From PGYR01 sp041675005 (GTDB lineage Bacteria; Bacteroidota; Ignavibacteria; Kapaibacteriales; UBA2268), in contig JBAYUQ010000013.1 in the NCBI GenBank assembly GCA_041675005.1, positions 17,518 to 81,517 on the forward strand: 64,000 nt of DNA, read 5' to 3'. Below the pieces are notes generated by a model that was not told where the DNA came from, made no database searches, and was given only the letters and a program-made list of their open reading frames with translations. The position numbers and the translations under genes were made by a program. This document shows positions 17,439 through 26,151 of this stretch, in pieces. Positions within the stretch are counted from its first letter, which is position 1. The number at the start of each line of letters is the position of its first letter.

Positions 17439-18062
17439 ATGACTAAAGAAGAACGTTATTATAGAGAAGCAAATAAAAATTATGTACGTGCATTAGAATA
17501 TGAGAAATATTTTAGGTATGAAAAAGCTTGTCAATTTTATGAACAAGCAATCCAAGAAGATGAAAAGTATGTTTCCCAAGACATGTTTATTAATCTTGCA
17601 TTTATATACTGGAGAGCCAGTTATGGGTTCGAACCTTCTGATAATGATTTTATTTTCCCATATTATCTTAGAAAGTATGGAGAGGATAATTATCAGAGTA
17701 TTTTGATTAAAGGTATTGAGCGGTATCCAAATAATTTAGAATTAAGATTCTGGGAACTATATTTTAATTACTCTAGAGAGTATGGGGATGAAGATATATA
17801 TGTTGAAAAGTATTTCTCTACAATCTCTAATTTAATAAATCTTTATGAGCCGTCAACAAATGTTGAAGAGAATTATAGTCGAACATTAGGTTATAAAATT
17901 GAATATCTTTTTTTCTATCTTTATGAGCACTCCAGAAGAACAGATAAACGTTTCCCAAATAATTTTGATACAATATTAAAAAAAATATTTGAATTAACTT
18001 CAAACCCTGATAATTGTAAAAATAGATACATTTATGAAACTATTTCTCCGTTTTTTGAATAG
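17439..18062 (+). CDS. Candidate immunity protein for the RHS toxin tip (TPR-like)
   Basis: 207 residues, intact, starting 17 nt after the natural toxin end, with AAGGGATAAATTT upstream of the ATG. The N-terminal part (YVRALEYEKYFRYEKACQFYEQAIQED) is a TPR-like helical pair, followed by acidic, aromatic-rich helices; no signal peptide. No family was recognised. In RHS and CDI loci the gene directly after the toxin tip encodes the cognate cytoplasmic immunity protein, which is the basis of this assignment. It is unlike the RHS core and shows no disruption. Confidence 0.6.
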   Translation: MTKEERYYREANKNYVRALEYEKYFRYEKACQFYEQAIQEDEKYVSQDMFINLAFIYWRASYGFEPSDNDFIFPYYLRKYGEDNYQSILIKGIERYPNNLELRFWELYFNYSREYGDEDIYVEKYFSTISNLINLYEPSTNVEENYSRTLGYKIEYLFFYLYEHSRRTDKRFPNNFDTILKKIFELTSNPDNCKNRYIYETISPFFE

Positions 18063-18109
18063 TGATTATCATCATCCCAAAAAAATGTGAACTTTTCGGT
18101 AACTCAGTT

Positions 18110-18457
18110 GACTATGAACCTTATGGTGAGAATCAGCTCCACAGCACTGATGATATACCGAAACGTGGATATATGGGTAGTCATAAATCCAAAGAGAATG
18201 GATATATGCAAATGGGAGCTAGGTTATATAATGCAGAGACAGGTAGGTTTATGTCTGTAGATCCGCTAATGGAAATCTTCACTGGGCATAGTCCATATCA
18301 TTATAGTTATAATAACCCCGTTATGTTCAGCGACCCATCTGGTCTTGCACCCGAGGGTGAGAAGAATAATAAGACGCAGGGACTAGGGGATGATATTATA
18401 GCAGCAGGACATGTGGGTGGACATTGGGTAGAATCTAGTGTTACAAGTTTATCTTAA
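18110..18457 (+). pseudogene. Second orphan RHS core fragment with a different tip
   Basis: From 18110 (DYEPYGENQLHSTDDIPKRG) the sequence repeats the RHS core at 16247-16551 nearly residue for residue, through GRFMSVDPLMEIFTGHSPYHY to EGEKNNKTQGLGDD. It then diverges (AAGHVGGHWVESSVTSLS) and stops at 18457. In the same frame after the stop comes a short hydrophobic run (IATAFILIIGAFFYYQLL). It lacks any start, signal or RHS shell, so it is a displaced C-terminal cassette. The nominal ORF start at 18062 lies in unrelated sequence. Confidence 0.78.
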
Positions 18458-18595
18458 AAATAGCAACAGCATTTATATTGATTATAGGTGCTTTTTTTTA
18501 TTACCAACTTCTGTTATAAATTATATATTAGATTACAGTATAAATCGAAAATATTCTATTATAAACACGTAAAATCTTAGCGTGTTGCTAAACAT

Positions 18596-18740
18596 TCTGC
18601 TAAACAGCAGATTAAACGCCCACGCAATTTGATGTTTTGTTGGAGTTAGAGAGTTATGAATAACTCCTAACGGAGTTGTTTTGGGTTTGTTTAACATCAG
18701 TTGCTACTAATAGTGAACTCCTAACGGAGTTCACTTGGAC
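18596..18740. repeat. Hairpin-repeat element, copy 1
   Basis: Hairpins tctgct/agcaga (18596-18611), aactcc/ggagtt (18662-18677) and gaactcc/ggagttc (18715-18732), with the words TTGCTACTAATA (18700-18711) before and TTGGACTCTTTACT after the last. The same words bracket hairpins at 33510-33551, and a shorter version at 48430-48543. It resembles the variable-stem intergenic repeats common in Bacteroidota genomes. The rest of 18458-18865 holds no gene I can recognise. Confidence 0.55.
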
Positions 18741-18865
18741 TCTTTACTGCGATTGGACTCAACATAGGCGCTAACTACATAGCTCTGAAGTGACGGGAAC
18801 TTTGTGTCCCTTATGGGAAAAATATGGAAAATAAATCTTTGGTGTTAAAAAGGTGAATACATTCA

Positions 18866-18894
18866 TTTGCGGTGGAGTTTTTTGTTTATATTTG
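18866..18894 (+). promoter_or_regulatory. Candidate promoter of the glycosyltransferase gene
   Basis: TTTG (18866-18869), 17 bp, TATATTTG (18887-18894). It lies between the arms of an 8-bp inverted repeat, tggagttt (18873-18880) / aaactcca (18903-18910), which could bind a regulator or fold at the transcript start (about 18901). Confidence 0.4.
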
Positions 18895-18960
18895 TTTTTT
18901 TGAAACTCCAACTACGGCGATATTATTACGCAGAAAAGTATTTATATAATCCTATTCATC

Positions 18961-20724
18961 GTGTCATGTCTTATACTCGCATTGAATATAAGCTGGTATA
19001 TGCCCTTTTTTGCAGACGATTCACTTATCACTATACGCTATGCACAGCGACTAATAGATGGTCACGGACTAACTTGGACTGATGGTATAAAAGTAGAGGG
19101 GTATTCCAATCTGCTATGGGTTTTGACTCTAGCATTTTTTGGTAAGTTGGGTGCCAATATGATATTGGTAGCACGACTACTTGGGGTACTATTTACAGTT
19201 GCTAATATTTATATGCTCATCCAATATGCCAAGAGCAGATACAAGGATGCACCACTAATACTATCTATCGTTTTGTTCTTCTTTTCCGTTTCTAGTGGAG
19301 TTGCTGTATGGGCTATTGGTGGGTTAGAAAATTCGCTAGTCAGTATGCTCGCACTGCATTCAATTATTAGATATTTGGACTACAAAAAGTGTGGAGAGAT
19401 CAGGTACCTTTGGCTCTCTTCAATTACACTAGGATTACTCTGTATCACTCGACCAGATGGGGTATTACTATCTGTGATGATTGGATTGTATCATCTGATA
19501 TCTAATAAAAGTGAACTTCGAAATGCATTTATATCGTTATCAAAACTCGCTATAATTCCAATTATTCTATACTTTGGGCAACTGATTTTCAGAATCACAT
19601 ACTATGGAGAGCTTGTTCCTAATACGGCTCTAGTGAAAGTGAGCCCATCATTCTATCACGCTTGGACTGGCATGTTCTATAATCTCCGATTCCTAAAATC
19701 TAATTTTTCGATGTTCATACTGGCTACTAGTTGTCTCACATATTTAGTTTACAAGAAGAAAAGCAAGGGCCTGTTATACGTATTATTATTAGGTATTTGG
19801 TTTTTATATATTGTGGTTATCGGTGGTGATTTCTTCTTTGCATTCCGTCATCATCTATTCACTATTATAGTATTTATGCTTGTGATTATAGACGGGCTTG
19901 GTACATTTTTATCAGATTATAATCTGAGTAATAACAAGAAAAGACTAGCTGTTATTCTACTTTCTCCTTTACTTCTATTCTATGTTTATCAGCAAATAAT
20001 GGATGATAATAATACTCGTTCTAGGCAATCACTATGGGTATTCAATTTGAAAACTCTGGGGGATAAACTAAAAGTCACTTTCGGGAAAGAACAACCACTT
20101 ATAGCTATCGATCCGGCGGGTTCTTTGCCATATTATACTATGTTCCCTGCTCTTGATATGTTAGGATTAAATGATTACCATATCCCCCGTAATAAACCGA
20201 AGAAAGCAGGTAGAGGGTTTATAGGTCATGAGCTAGGCGACCCAGAATATGTGATGGATAGGGAGCCAGACATTATACAATTCCACTTAGGGAACAGAGA
20301 ACCTATTCATAATATTGATACTATGTTATCTGAGAATAGTAGATTTCTTGATAGATATATAGATGTTAGTATATATGTTCCGGCAGAATATGAGTTTAAA
20401 GGGGTGTTATACTTTGATAAATACAGCAAGAAAGTCGGTATAGATAGTACTTTTGGTAAGTTAGAAATTCCATCTTACCTCTTCCGTGCAGATACAGAGG
20501 TATATAATATATTCGTAGGGAAGGAATTGGTAACACCACTAGAGCCGAACAAGTCTTTTAGCTTCGTTGTTCCTTATGCTATTAACCCTACATTGATACG
20601 AACAATCCCAAGCGGACTAGACGTAGAGTCCACTAGGAACAAATCAACAGGATTGACCAAACTAACAGTATCTAATCCCGGTGATAGTATTGTTATCTTC
20701 AAAAAAGTAATCATCTTACAGTAA
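18961..20724 (+). CDS. GT-C type membrane glycosyltransferase (AftB-like)
   Basis: 587 residues from GTG 18961. The first loop after a membrane segment reads FADDSLITIRYAQRLIDG, then GLTW and VEGYSNLLWV; the double Asp and the EGYSN motif are the signature of GT-C arabinofuranosyl/mannosyl-type transferases that use polyprenyl-phosphate sugars. About ten membrane segments reach residue ~340; the rest is a soluble periplasmic domain with IAIDPAGSLPYYTMFPALDMLGLND. Acceptor unknown. The start is uncertain: the frame is open from 18904 without a better codon, and no clear ribosome site precedes the GTG. Confidence 0.78.
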   Translation: MSCLILALNISWYMPFFADDSLITIRYAQRLIDGHGLTWTDGIKVEGYSNLLWVLTLAFFGKLGANMILVARLLGVLFTVANIYMLIQYAKSRYKDAPLILSIVLFFFSVSSGVAVWAIGGLENSLVSMLALHSIIRYLDYKKCGEIRYLWLSSITLGLLCITRPDGVLLSVMIGLYHLISNKSELRNAFISLSKLAIIPIILYFGQLIFRITYYGELVPNTALVKVSPSFYHAWTGMFYNLRFLKSNFSMFILATSCLTYLVYKKKSKGLLYVLLLGIWFLYIVVIGGDFFFAFRHHLFTIIVFMLVIIDGLGTFLSDYNLSNNKKRLAVILLSPLLLFYVYQQIMDDNNTRSRQSLWVFNLKTLGDKLKVTFGKEQPLIAIDPAGSLPYYTMFPALDMLGLNDYHIPRNKPKKAGRGFIGHELGDPEYVMDREPDIIQFHLGNREPIHNIDTMLSENSRFLDRYIDVSIYVPAEYEFKGVLYFDKYSKKVGIDSTFGKLEIPSYLFRADTEVYNIFVGKELVTPLEPNKSFSFVVPYAINPTLIRTIPSGLDVESTRNKSTGLTKLTVSNPGDSIVIFKKVIILQ

Positions 20725-20725
20725 A

Positions 20726-21199
20726 CTAGAATTTATAAGTGACTACACTATCAGGTGATTTCAATTCTATTTGATTAGATATGCTTTCTAGTATTTCATA
20801 CATCCCCTCATCGGAACGATTAGTCTTGAATTTTAGGCTAATGTGATAGGTCTTTATTAAGCTATTCATCTCATATATCAGAAATTCAGTCTCAGCGTTG
20901 TAGCTCCCTTCAGAAATAACATAATGTTCGATATGAGTAGGTAAAACTTCAACATAACCAATATCTTCTATATCAATAATTAACTCTTCTTGTCCGAATA
21001 TAAATTTACAAGAGCTAGACATAGTTTTGTCGGATAATTCCATAGGCTCAACCTCGACTTTTTCTGAGTCCCACCCAAGTAGAGTTGCTATCTGAACTAA
21101 CTTCACATCACTACAAGCATCAGTATTTTTTATTTTATCTGGCTCCTGAGCTGGTAGATATATAAATGCGAAAAATATAAGTACAATTATTGTTTTCAT
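20726..21199 (-). CDS. Secreted protein of unknown function
   Basis: 157 residues from ATG 21199 with a signal peptide (FFAFIYLPAQ). The mature part begins with an acidic Cys-containing stretch (NTDACSDVKLVQIATLLGWD) and has a second Cys in SSSCKFIFGQEEL; the two could form a disulfide. Beta-rich, no recognised family. Convergent with the glycosyltransferase, ending 1 bp from it. The TTG at 21229 would add ten residues ahead of the signal peptide and is unlikely. 21200-21495 holds nothing clear apart from a weak hairpin at 21371-21404. Confidence 0.6.
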   Translation of the reverse strand: MKTIIVLIFFAFIYLPAQEPDKIKNTDACSDVKLVQIATLLGWDSEKVEVEPMELSDKTMSSSCKFIFGQEELIIDIEDIGYVEVLPTHIEHYVISEGSYNAETEFLIYEMNSLIKTYHISLKFKTNRSDEGMYEILESISNQIELKSPDSVVTYKF

Positions 21200-21495
21200 A
21201 ATTTGTTCTCTATATAGATTATTACTCATTTACTATGCGTTAAATTAAGAAACCAGCTTCAAAGAAACAAGCTATATTATTTTATCATTATTTAGATTTT
21301 CTTGAAGTACTGCACTACGTTACTAGTAGTTATTGAACACTAAAACCTTACTAGACCTCTTTCAATTAGGATGAGAATCTTTACTATTATTTCACTCTTC
21401 TCATTTTTTATTTCAATACTGCAAACCAAATGACAATTCCATTTCAATAAATAATAAGTCATACGTTTATCATATCTCATCAATAGGATATAGAC

Positions 21496-22431
21496 ATGAC
21501 GGATACTTTTCTCGCAGACATAGTGGCAGGTCTTACTAGATCACCAAAGACTTTACCTTCTATGTACTTCTACAACAAAGCTGGGAGTAAATTATTTCAA
21601 ACTATAATGCAGCTACCAGAATACTACCTAACTAAAGCAGAATACGAAATATTAGACACACAATCGGCAAACATATACAAAGACTTCAATCCAGTTAAGA
21701 CATTCGATGTAGTAGAGTTCGGAGCGGGAGACGGAAGCAAAACTAAGTTATTGCTAGCCGAGATTTTAAAACATACTGAAGATTTCGTCTATTCCCCAAT
21801 CGACATTAGCAAATCGGCACTCAAAGGATTAAAACAGTCTTACGGACAAGATTTGCCTAAGCTGAATATGAACCTTGTCAATAATGATTATTTTTCAGCA
21901 TTAGATGAATTGAAAAGTAAAAGCACCACTAAGTTGGTACTATTCATGGGCTCTAACGTAGGAAATTTCAAAGATGACGGTGAGATAAGTTTTCTCAAGA
22001 AAATGCGTGACAATATTTCTGTGAGAGATCACGCTTTGATAGGTTTTGATTTGAAAAAGAACCCTCAAATAATACTAGATGCGTACAACGATAAGAGCGG
22101 AGTTACTAGAGAATTCAACCTTAATCTGCTTCGCCGAATTAATGAGGAACTAGATGCGGATTTCGACATTCCAAGCTATGAACATTACCCTACATACAAT
22201 CCTGTAACAGGCGAGGCAACTAGCTATCTTATAAGTTTGAAAGAGCAGGATGTTCGAGTTGACAACAAACTATTTCACTTCGAATATGGTGAACCAATAT
22301 TCACAGAATTATCCAAAAAATACTCCGAAGGCGACATATCAAAATTAGCTGAAAGCACTGGATTTGAAATAGTAAATAACTATTATGATTGCAGGCATTA
22401 CTTTGTTGATTCGCTTTGGAGAGCAGTGTAG
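21496..22431 (+). CDS. egtD: L-histidine N-alpha-methyltransferase (EgtD-like)
   Basis: 311 residues. SAM-dependent enzyme that trimethylates histidine to hercynine, the first step of ergothioneine synthesis. Conserved landmarks: LPEYYLTKAEYEIL (substrate pocket), VVEFGAGDGSKT (SAM site), FMGSNVGNF, and YDCRHYFVDSLWRA at the end. Length fits (family about 320). AATAGGAT lies ahead of the ATG. Neither EgtB nor EgtE is beside it, so the enzyme may work with a distant partner or methylate another substrate; the family also contains methyltransferases of unproven substrate. Confidence 0.82.
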   Translation: MTDTFLADIVAGLTRSPKTLPSMYFYNKAGSKLFQTIMQLPEYYLTKAEYEILDTQSANIYKDFNPVKTFDVVEFGAGDGSKTKLLLAEILKHTEDFVYSPIDISKSALKGLKQSYGQDLPKLNMNLVNNDYFSALDELKSKSTTKLVLFMGSNVGNFKDDGEISFLKKMRDNISVRDHALIGFDLKKNPQIILDAYNDKSGVTREFNLNLLRRINEELDADFDIPSYEHYPTYNPVTGEATSYLISLKEQDVRVDNKLFHFEYGEPIFTELSKKYSEGDISKLAESTGFEIVNNYYDCRHYFVDSLWRAV

Positions 22432-22601
22432 GTTGGTTAGTAGTTAGTCAATTGTTTTTCTTATCAACTGTTCCTAGTTAGGCCTATAATCATTTGCGAA
22501 TACATGCCTATTAGTAAAGTGAGTTCTAGATTATCCATTGCGCTGAATATTTTCCCGTGCCAAAGTAGGGCACATTCTTTCTGTATTTGAGAAAAATAGA
22601 A

Positions 22602-22632
22602 GGGCTGTCTAATTATTATTTTTAGTCAGCCC
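22602..22632 (-). terminator. Likely terminator of the Crp/Fnr gene
   Basis: Stem gggctg-t-cta (22602-22611) / tag-t-cagccc (22624-22632) with one mismatch; on the minus strand it is followed by TTCTATTTTTC. The rest of 22432-22601 has nothing recognisable. Confidence 0.6.
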
Positions 22633-22642
22633 ATTACATTTT

Positions 22643-23353
22643 TTAAACAGTTTTACTAGCTAATTCAGCCTTTAAACCTTTATAGTTTCTGATTATTAGT
22701 TTCTTTCTATTGAAATCTATTAATTCTTTTTCGCGCAATTCATTCAATAGTTTAGTAACTGTCTGACGTGAAGTAGCTATTAGTGCTGCAATCTCTTTAT
22801 GAGAAAGAGTTTGCTCTATGAAATACTCATCACCAACTCTTCTCCCAAAATCCTCTTTGAAGTCCAAAATCATCTCGATTAGACGTGATTTGGAATCTTT
22901 GAATGATAATCTCTCAACTCTACGTTCTAGTTTTTGCAATCTTAATCCTACGAATTTCATTACCTCAGCACTCAATCCAGCATCCGTTTGTATCAGCTTC
23001 TCAAAATCTTCCGCTGGCATATAACATACTGTACATTCTTCCATTGCAAAGGCGTAATCATTTTCCTCAGAACCCGGGGAATAAGGTAACTTACCAAACA
23101 TTTCGCCCGGTTTTAATACTGCTTTTATTAGCTCCTCACCTTCTTTGTTGTAAGTTGATATTTTCACTTTACCTTTTTTTAGGAAGAATATATTCTTGTG
23201 TAATTCCTCTGGGATAAAAATTGCGTCACTCTTCTTGTATTTTATCATCGATGATTTTTTACCAAGTTCTGATAAGCAGCTCATATCAAGCTTCTCAAAG
23301 AGATTGAATTTCTCTAAGTACCATAGTATATTATCTGACATTCTTTTTCTCAT
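22643..23353 (-). CDS. Crp/Fnr-family transcriptional regulator
   Basis: 236 residues. An N-terminal cyclic-nucleotide-like effector domain (about 10-135; LKPGEMFGKLPYSPGSEENDYAF where Crp has GELAL...RAA) and a C-terminal winged helix with the recognition motif SHKEIAALIATSRQTVTKLLNEL. It lacks the N-terminal Cys cluster of Fnr and the Arg of the cAMP site, so cAMP or an FeS cluster is unlikely; a haem- or NO-type sensor (DNR-like) is possible. It lies 1.3 kb from the divergent nos locus, so control of denitrification is a reasonable inference. ATG 23353 or 23341 could both start it. Confidence 0.85.
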   Translation of the reverse strand: MRKRMSDNILWYLEKFNLFEKLDMSCLSELGKKSSMIKYKKSDAIFIPEELHKNIFFLKKGKVKISTYNKEGEELIKAVLKPGEMFGKLPYSPGSEENDYAFAMEECTVCYMPAEDFEKLIQTDAGLSAEVMKFVGLRLQKLERRVERLSFKDSKSRLIEMILDFKEDFGRRVGDEYFIEQTLSHKEIAALIATSRQTVTKLLNELREKELIDFNRKKLIIRNYKGLKAELASKTV

Positions 23354-23410
23354 TTTTGTACATTCTCTATATGTAATAAACGTTAAAAGTCCATTTAGTT
23401 ACACAAACAA

Positions 23411-24436
23411 CTATATTATTTTACTTGGATTTGTATCTTCATCGGCTCCGTAAATCAATTCTGCTAACTCAGCTCTATCTACTTCACCGAAATAGTCTTT
23501 GATTTCAAGCTTCTCAACTATTTCTAATATTAGTTTATGCTCATACTTTTGTTCGATAAATAATTTTTCAAAATTGTCAATTGGCTCTTTCCCAAAAAAA
23601 TCGCCAAAGACTTTGAATTCCTTGATTATTCCCTTTTCAACGAATAATCTCAAATCTATCTCGCCAATTGCGAAGCGCTTTGTTCTCTTTATATTGAATC
23701 TTGGTGAGTGCCCATAGTTCCACTCCCATGTAGCATATTTCTCATCTTTTAACTTATGGACCCCCGTCCATTCATCTTCTGTCAGATGATAAGTCTCGAA
23801 ATCTTCTCTATCCTCGTATAGACCCTTAAGTATATTGGCTCTGAATGACTGCACATCCATTTTCTTCTCCATAAATTCACTTATATTAGCCACTCTACTT
23901 CGGACTGATTTGTGTCCTTTCGATTCTATCTTACTCATCTTTACGTTAAGTGCATTAGCCACTTCACTAAGCTCACTATCGAATAGTAGAGTACCGTGAC
24001 TGAACATTCTTTTTCCACTAGAGAACTGAGCGTTACCCGATATTTTCCTGTCGTTTACTACTATATCGTTTCTTCCTTTTAGCTCTGCGGCTACTCCCAT
24101 ATCGTTCAAGACTTTAATTACAGGAGCTGTAAATTTTTTGAAATTATTCAAACTCTCAAAACAATAATCAGTCATAAAGCTGAAATTAAGATTCCCAAAA
24201 TCGTGATATACAGTACCACCACCCGATATCCTACGGATAACGTGTATTCCCTTTTCTTCTACATATTCGTGGTTAATCTCTTCTAACGTATTCTGATTTC
24301 TACCTATTATGATCGACGGCTCATTAATGTAGAATAATAGATAATCTTTGTTTCCATCAAAATTCCGCAAGCAATATTCTTCTAAAGCCAAATTGATGCT
24401 TGGATTCGTTATGCCTTCATTTTCTATAAATATCAT
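23411..24436 (-). CDS. lplA: Lipoate-protein ligase A
   Basis: 341 residues, as in E. coli LplA (338), including the C-terminal accessory domain. It activates free lipoate with ATP and attaches it to lysines of 2-oxoacid dehydrogenase E2 and GcvH. Motifs: EYCLRNF, the IGRNQNTLEEIN segment, RRISGGGTVYHDFGNLNFS and NDRKISGNAQF carrying the catalytic Lys. Starts at ATG 24436 and lies 57 bp before the Crp/Fnr gene, possibly cotranscribed. Confidence 0.92.
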   Translation of the reverse strand: MIFIENEGITNPSINLALEEYCLRNFDGNKDYLLFYINEPSIIIGRNQNTLEEINHEYVEEKGIHVIRRISGGGTVYHDFGNLNFSFMTDYCFESLNNFKKFTAPVIKVLNDMGVAAELKGRNDIVVNDRKISGNAQFSSGKRMFSHGTLLFDSELSEVANALNVKMSKIESKGHKSVRSRVANISEFMEKKMDVQSFRANILKGLYEDREDFETYHLTEDEWTGVHKLKDEKYATWEWNYGHSPRFNIKRTKRFAIGEIDLRLFVEKGIIKEFKVFGDFFGKEPIDNFEKLFIEQKYEHKLILEIVEKLEIKDYFGEVDRAELAELIYGADEDTNPSKII

Positions 24437-24614
24437 TTGGGTAACTATCTCTTTACTTTTATTATTATTAGCAAATCAACAACTATGAACGAACATACTA
24501 AAAATAAAGTAAAATTAATTTTCGTTTCAGTTTCAACCGTAAACTATTAATTCCTTGCTAATTATACAAACAACTGTTGAAGTTTAAGGAAAAATAATGC
24601 TATTTTTTTTTAAA

Positions 24615-24659
24615 TAAATTTGGAAGATATATCCTTTACCCTTAATTTAGGATAAAGGA
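24615..24659 (+). promoter_or_regulatory. Promoter box and dyad operator upstream of the Rrf2 gene
   Basis: TAAATTTG (24615-24622) fits the -7 box. Just downstream is an inverted repeat tccttta (24632-24638) / taaagga (24653-24659) with a 14-bp AT-rich spacer that itself holds ccttaatttagg. Its position over the transcription start suits autorepression by the Rrf2 protein or control by an NO/O2 regulator. Upstream 24437-24614 shows no gene. Confidence 0.4.
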
Positions 24660-24688
24660 GTCTTCAATACTTTTAAAAAGGTTTTTAA

Positions 24689-25162
24689 ATGGCGTTATTA
24701 TCTAAATCATGCGTGTACGGAATAAGAGCTACGATATTATTAGCCATCAAAGGTAAAGGGGAATTTATGCCTATAAAAGATATAGCGGAGCAGTTGAATT
24801 TATCAGCTCATTTCCTTACTAAAATCTTGCAACAGTTGACTGAGGAAGGGTTATTGCTTTCGCACAGAGGTCCCAAAGGTGGAGTTAAATTTAGCAGACC
24901 AGCAAGGGAAATAAAATTGATAGAGGTAGTTGGAGCAATAGATGGTTTAGAGTTGTTTGAAGAGTGTGCATTGGGGCTTCATGGTTGTGGTACAGCTACT
25001 CCATGCCCACTTCACGAAAAATGGTCAGTTCATAAAGTGGCTCTTAGGACTCTATTTGAGACAGAGGATTTGGAAAAATTAGCAGAAAACGTGAAAAGTG
25101 CAGGGTTGAGATTAAGAACTCTTAGCCAATTAGACATAATAGAGTTTAACAATAATAAATAG
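24689..25162 (+). CDS. Rrf2-family regulator with iron-sulfur cysteines (NsrR/IscR type)
   Basis: 157 residues. A winged helix (about 8-70: YGIRATILLAIKG, HFLTKILQQL, HRGPKGGVKFSRP) followed by ECALGLHGCGTATPCPLH with Cys93, Cys100 and Cys106, the three ligands expected for a 2Fe-2S or 4Fe-4S cluster in NsrR/IscR/RsrR proteins. First gene of the nitrous oxide reductase locus, so it most likely senses NO, O2 or cluster status and regulates nos genes. Typical family length. Confidence 0.88.
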   Translation: MALLSKSCVYGIRATILLAIKGKGEFMPIKDIAEQLNLSAHFLTKILQQLTEEGLLLSHRGPKGGVKFSRPAREIKLIEVVGAIDGLELFEECALGLHGCGTATPCPLHEKWSVHKVALRTLFETEDLEKLAENVKSAGLRLRTLSQLDIIEFNNNK

Positions 25163-25187
25163 TAGTTATAAACTGACGACAAGAAAA

Positions 25188-25538
25188 ATGCTAAAAGAAC
25201 AACTATATAGAATAAAAAATGCTGTACTGTACTTCGTGATGATAGGTATCATAGCTAGCGATATGATACTATCTATGAGTATAGATTTGGACATTTTAAA
25301 AGATAATATAGTTTCAATAGAAAATCTTAGATACGAATTATTTGGGGTTTTTATAACAATTCAATTGGTATTGTTCTTCGTAAAATTAGTAGTGAATGCA
25401 GGTTATAGGATTGTAAATTTTGAGAACTTAGCTCTGATAATACTATTTGCGTTGGAGGTTTCAATTCTCTATACATCTATAATGAAAGGTGAAAACGAAC
25501 TATATGGGATAGATACCCACATAGCAATAGTAGATTAA
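25188..25538 (+). CDS. Small membrane protein in the nos locus, unknown function
   Basis: 116 residues with three hydrophobic segments (about 12-31, 48-70 and 78-97) and no cofactor motif. It lies 25 bp after the Rrf2 gene and about 100 bp before the cytochrome c gene, on the same strand, so it is expected to be expressed with N2O respiration. No family recognised. Codon use and hydrophobic pattern support a real gene. Confidence 0.65.
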   Translation: MLKEQLYRIKNAVLYFVMIGIIASDMILSMSIDLDILKDNIVSIENLRYELFGVFITIQLVLFFVKLVVNAGYRIVNFENLALIILFALEVSILYTSIMKGENELYGIDTHIAIVD

Positions 25539-25644
25539 TTAAGATATTAGTGATTATTATTTATGTAATTACTATTTTACTTGACATTTTTTATACAAAA
25601 GATAAAAAATAAATATTTTCAAAATAATTTTTTAGGAGTTAGTA

Positions 25645-26118
25645 ATGATTAAAACAATAGCACTATTCGCATTATCAATGTTTATGTTGGTAGCATGTGG
25701 TGAAGCAGGTGATGCACAATTAGAAAAAAACGAATCAGGTGAAACGGAAGCTGTAGAATCGGCTGCTAGTGAAACAGCAGGTAACGACGGTCTAGGTGTT
25801 GGACCAGTGAAGAGCGTAACAATAGGCGCATTGGATGCCGCAATGGCAAAAGAAGGCGAAGACTTATTCACTAAGAATTGCACAGCATGTCATAAAATAG
25901 AAGCGAAATTTGTAGGTCCAGCATTAGCTGGAGTAACAGAAAGACGTAAACCAGAATGGATTATGAATATGATAATAAATCCTGAGCAAATGGTGAAAGA
26001 AGATCCAGTTGCTATGGAGTTATTAGCAGAATTTTTAGCTCCAATGGCGAACCAAAATATAACTGAAGATCAAGCTAGAAAAATAGTTGAATACTTCAGA
26101 CAAGTAGATAGCAAGTAA
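25645..26118 (+). CDS. c-type cytochrome lipoprotein of the nos cluster
   Basis: 157 residues. Lipobox LVACGE with the lipidated Cys18, an acidic Ser/Glu-rich linker (25-60), then one class I haem site CTACH (Cys79, Cys82, His83) and candidate axial Met residues in the C-terminal helix region (FLAPMANQNIT). Anchored at the membrane on the periplasmic side. In clade II nos clusters such cytochromes are thought to pass electrons from the quinol side to NosZ. AGGAG precedes the ATG and a possible TTGACA promoter element lies at 25581-25586. Confidence 0.9.
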   Translation: MIKTIALFALSMFMLVACGEAGDAQLEKNESGETEAVESAASETAGNDGLGVGPVKSVTIGALDAAMAKEGEDLFTKNCTACHKIEAKFVGPALAGVTERRKPEWIMNMIINPEQMVKEDPVAMELLAEFLAPMANQNITEDQARKIVEYFRQVDSK

Positions 26119-26151
26119 ATTATATCATTTAAAAACGTTAGGAGTTAAGTT

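Noticed and set aside
18867..19082. 71-aa ORF overlapping the start of the glycosyltransferase
   Set aside because: It is in another frame, has no family features and runs across the conserved FADDSLITIRY region of the real gene.
21371..21404. Hairpin atgagaa/ttctcat with following T residues upstream of egtD
   Set aside because: Short stem with a 20-nt loop and no gene ending upstream on the plus strand; not convincing as a terminator or riboswitch.
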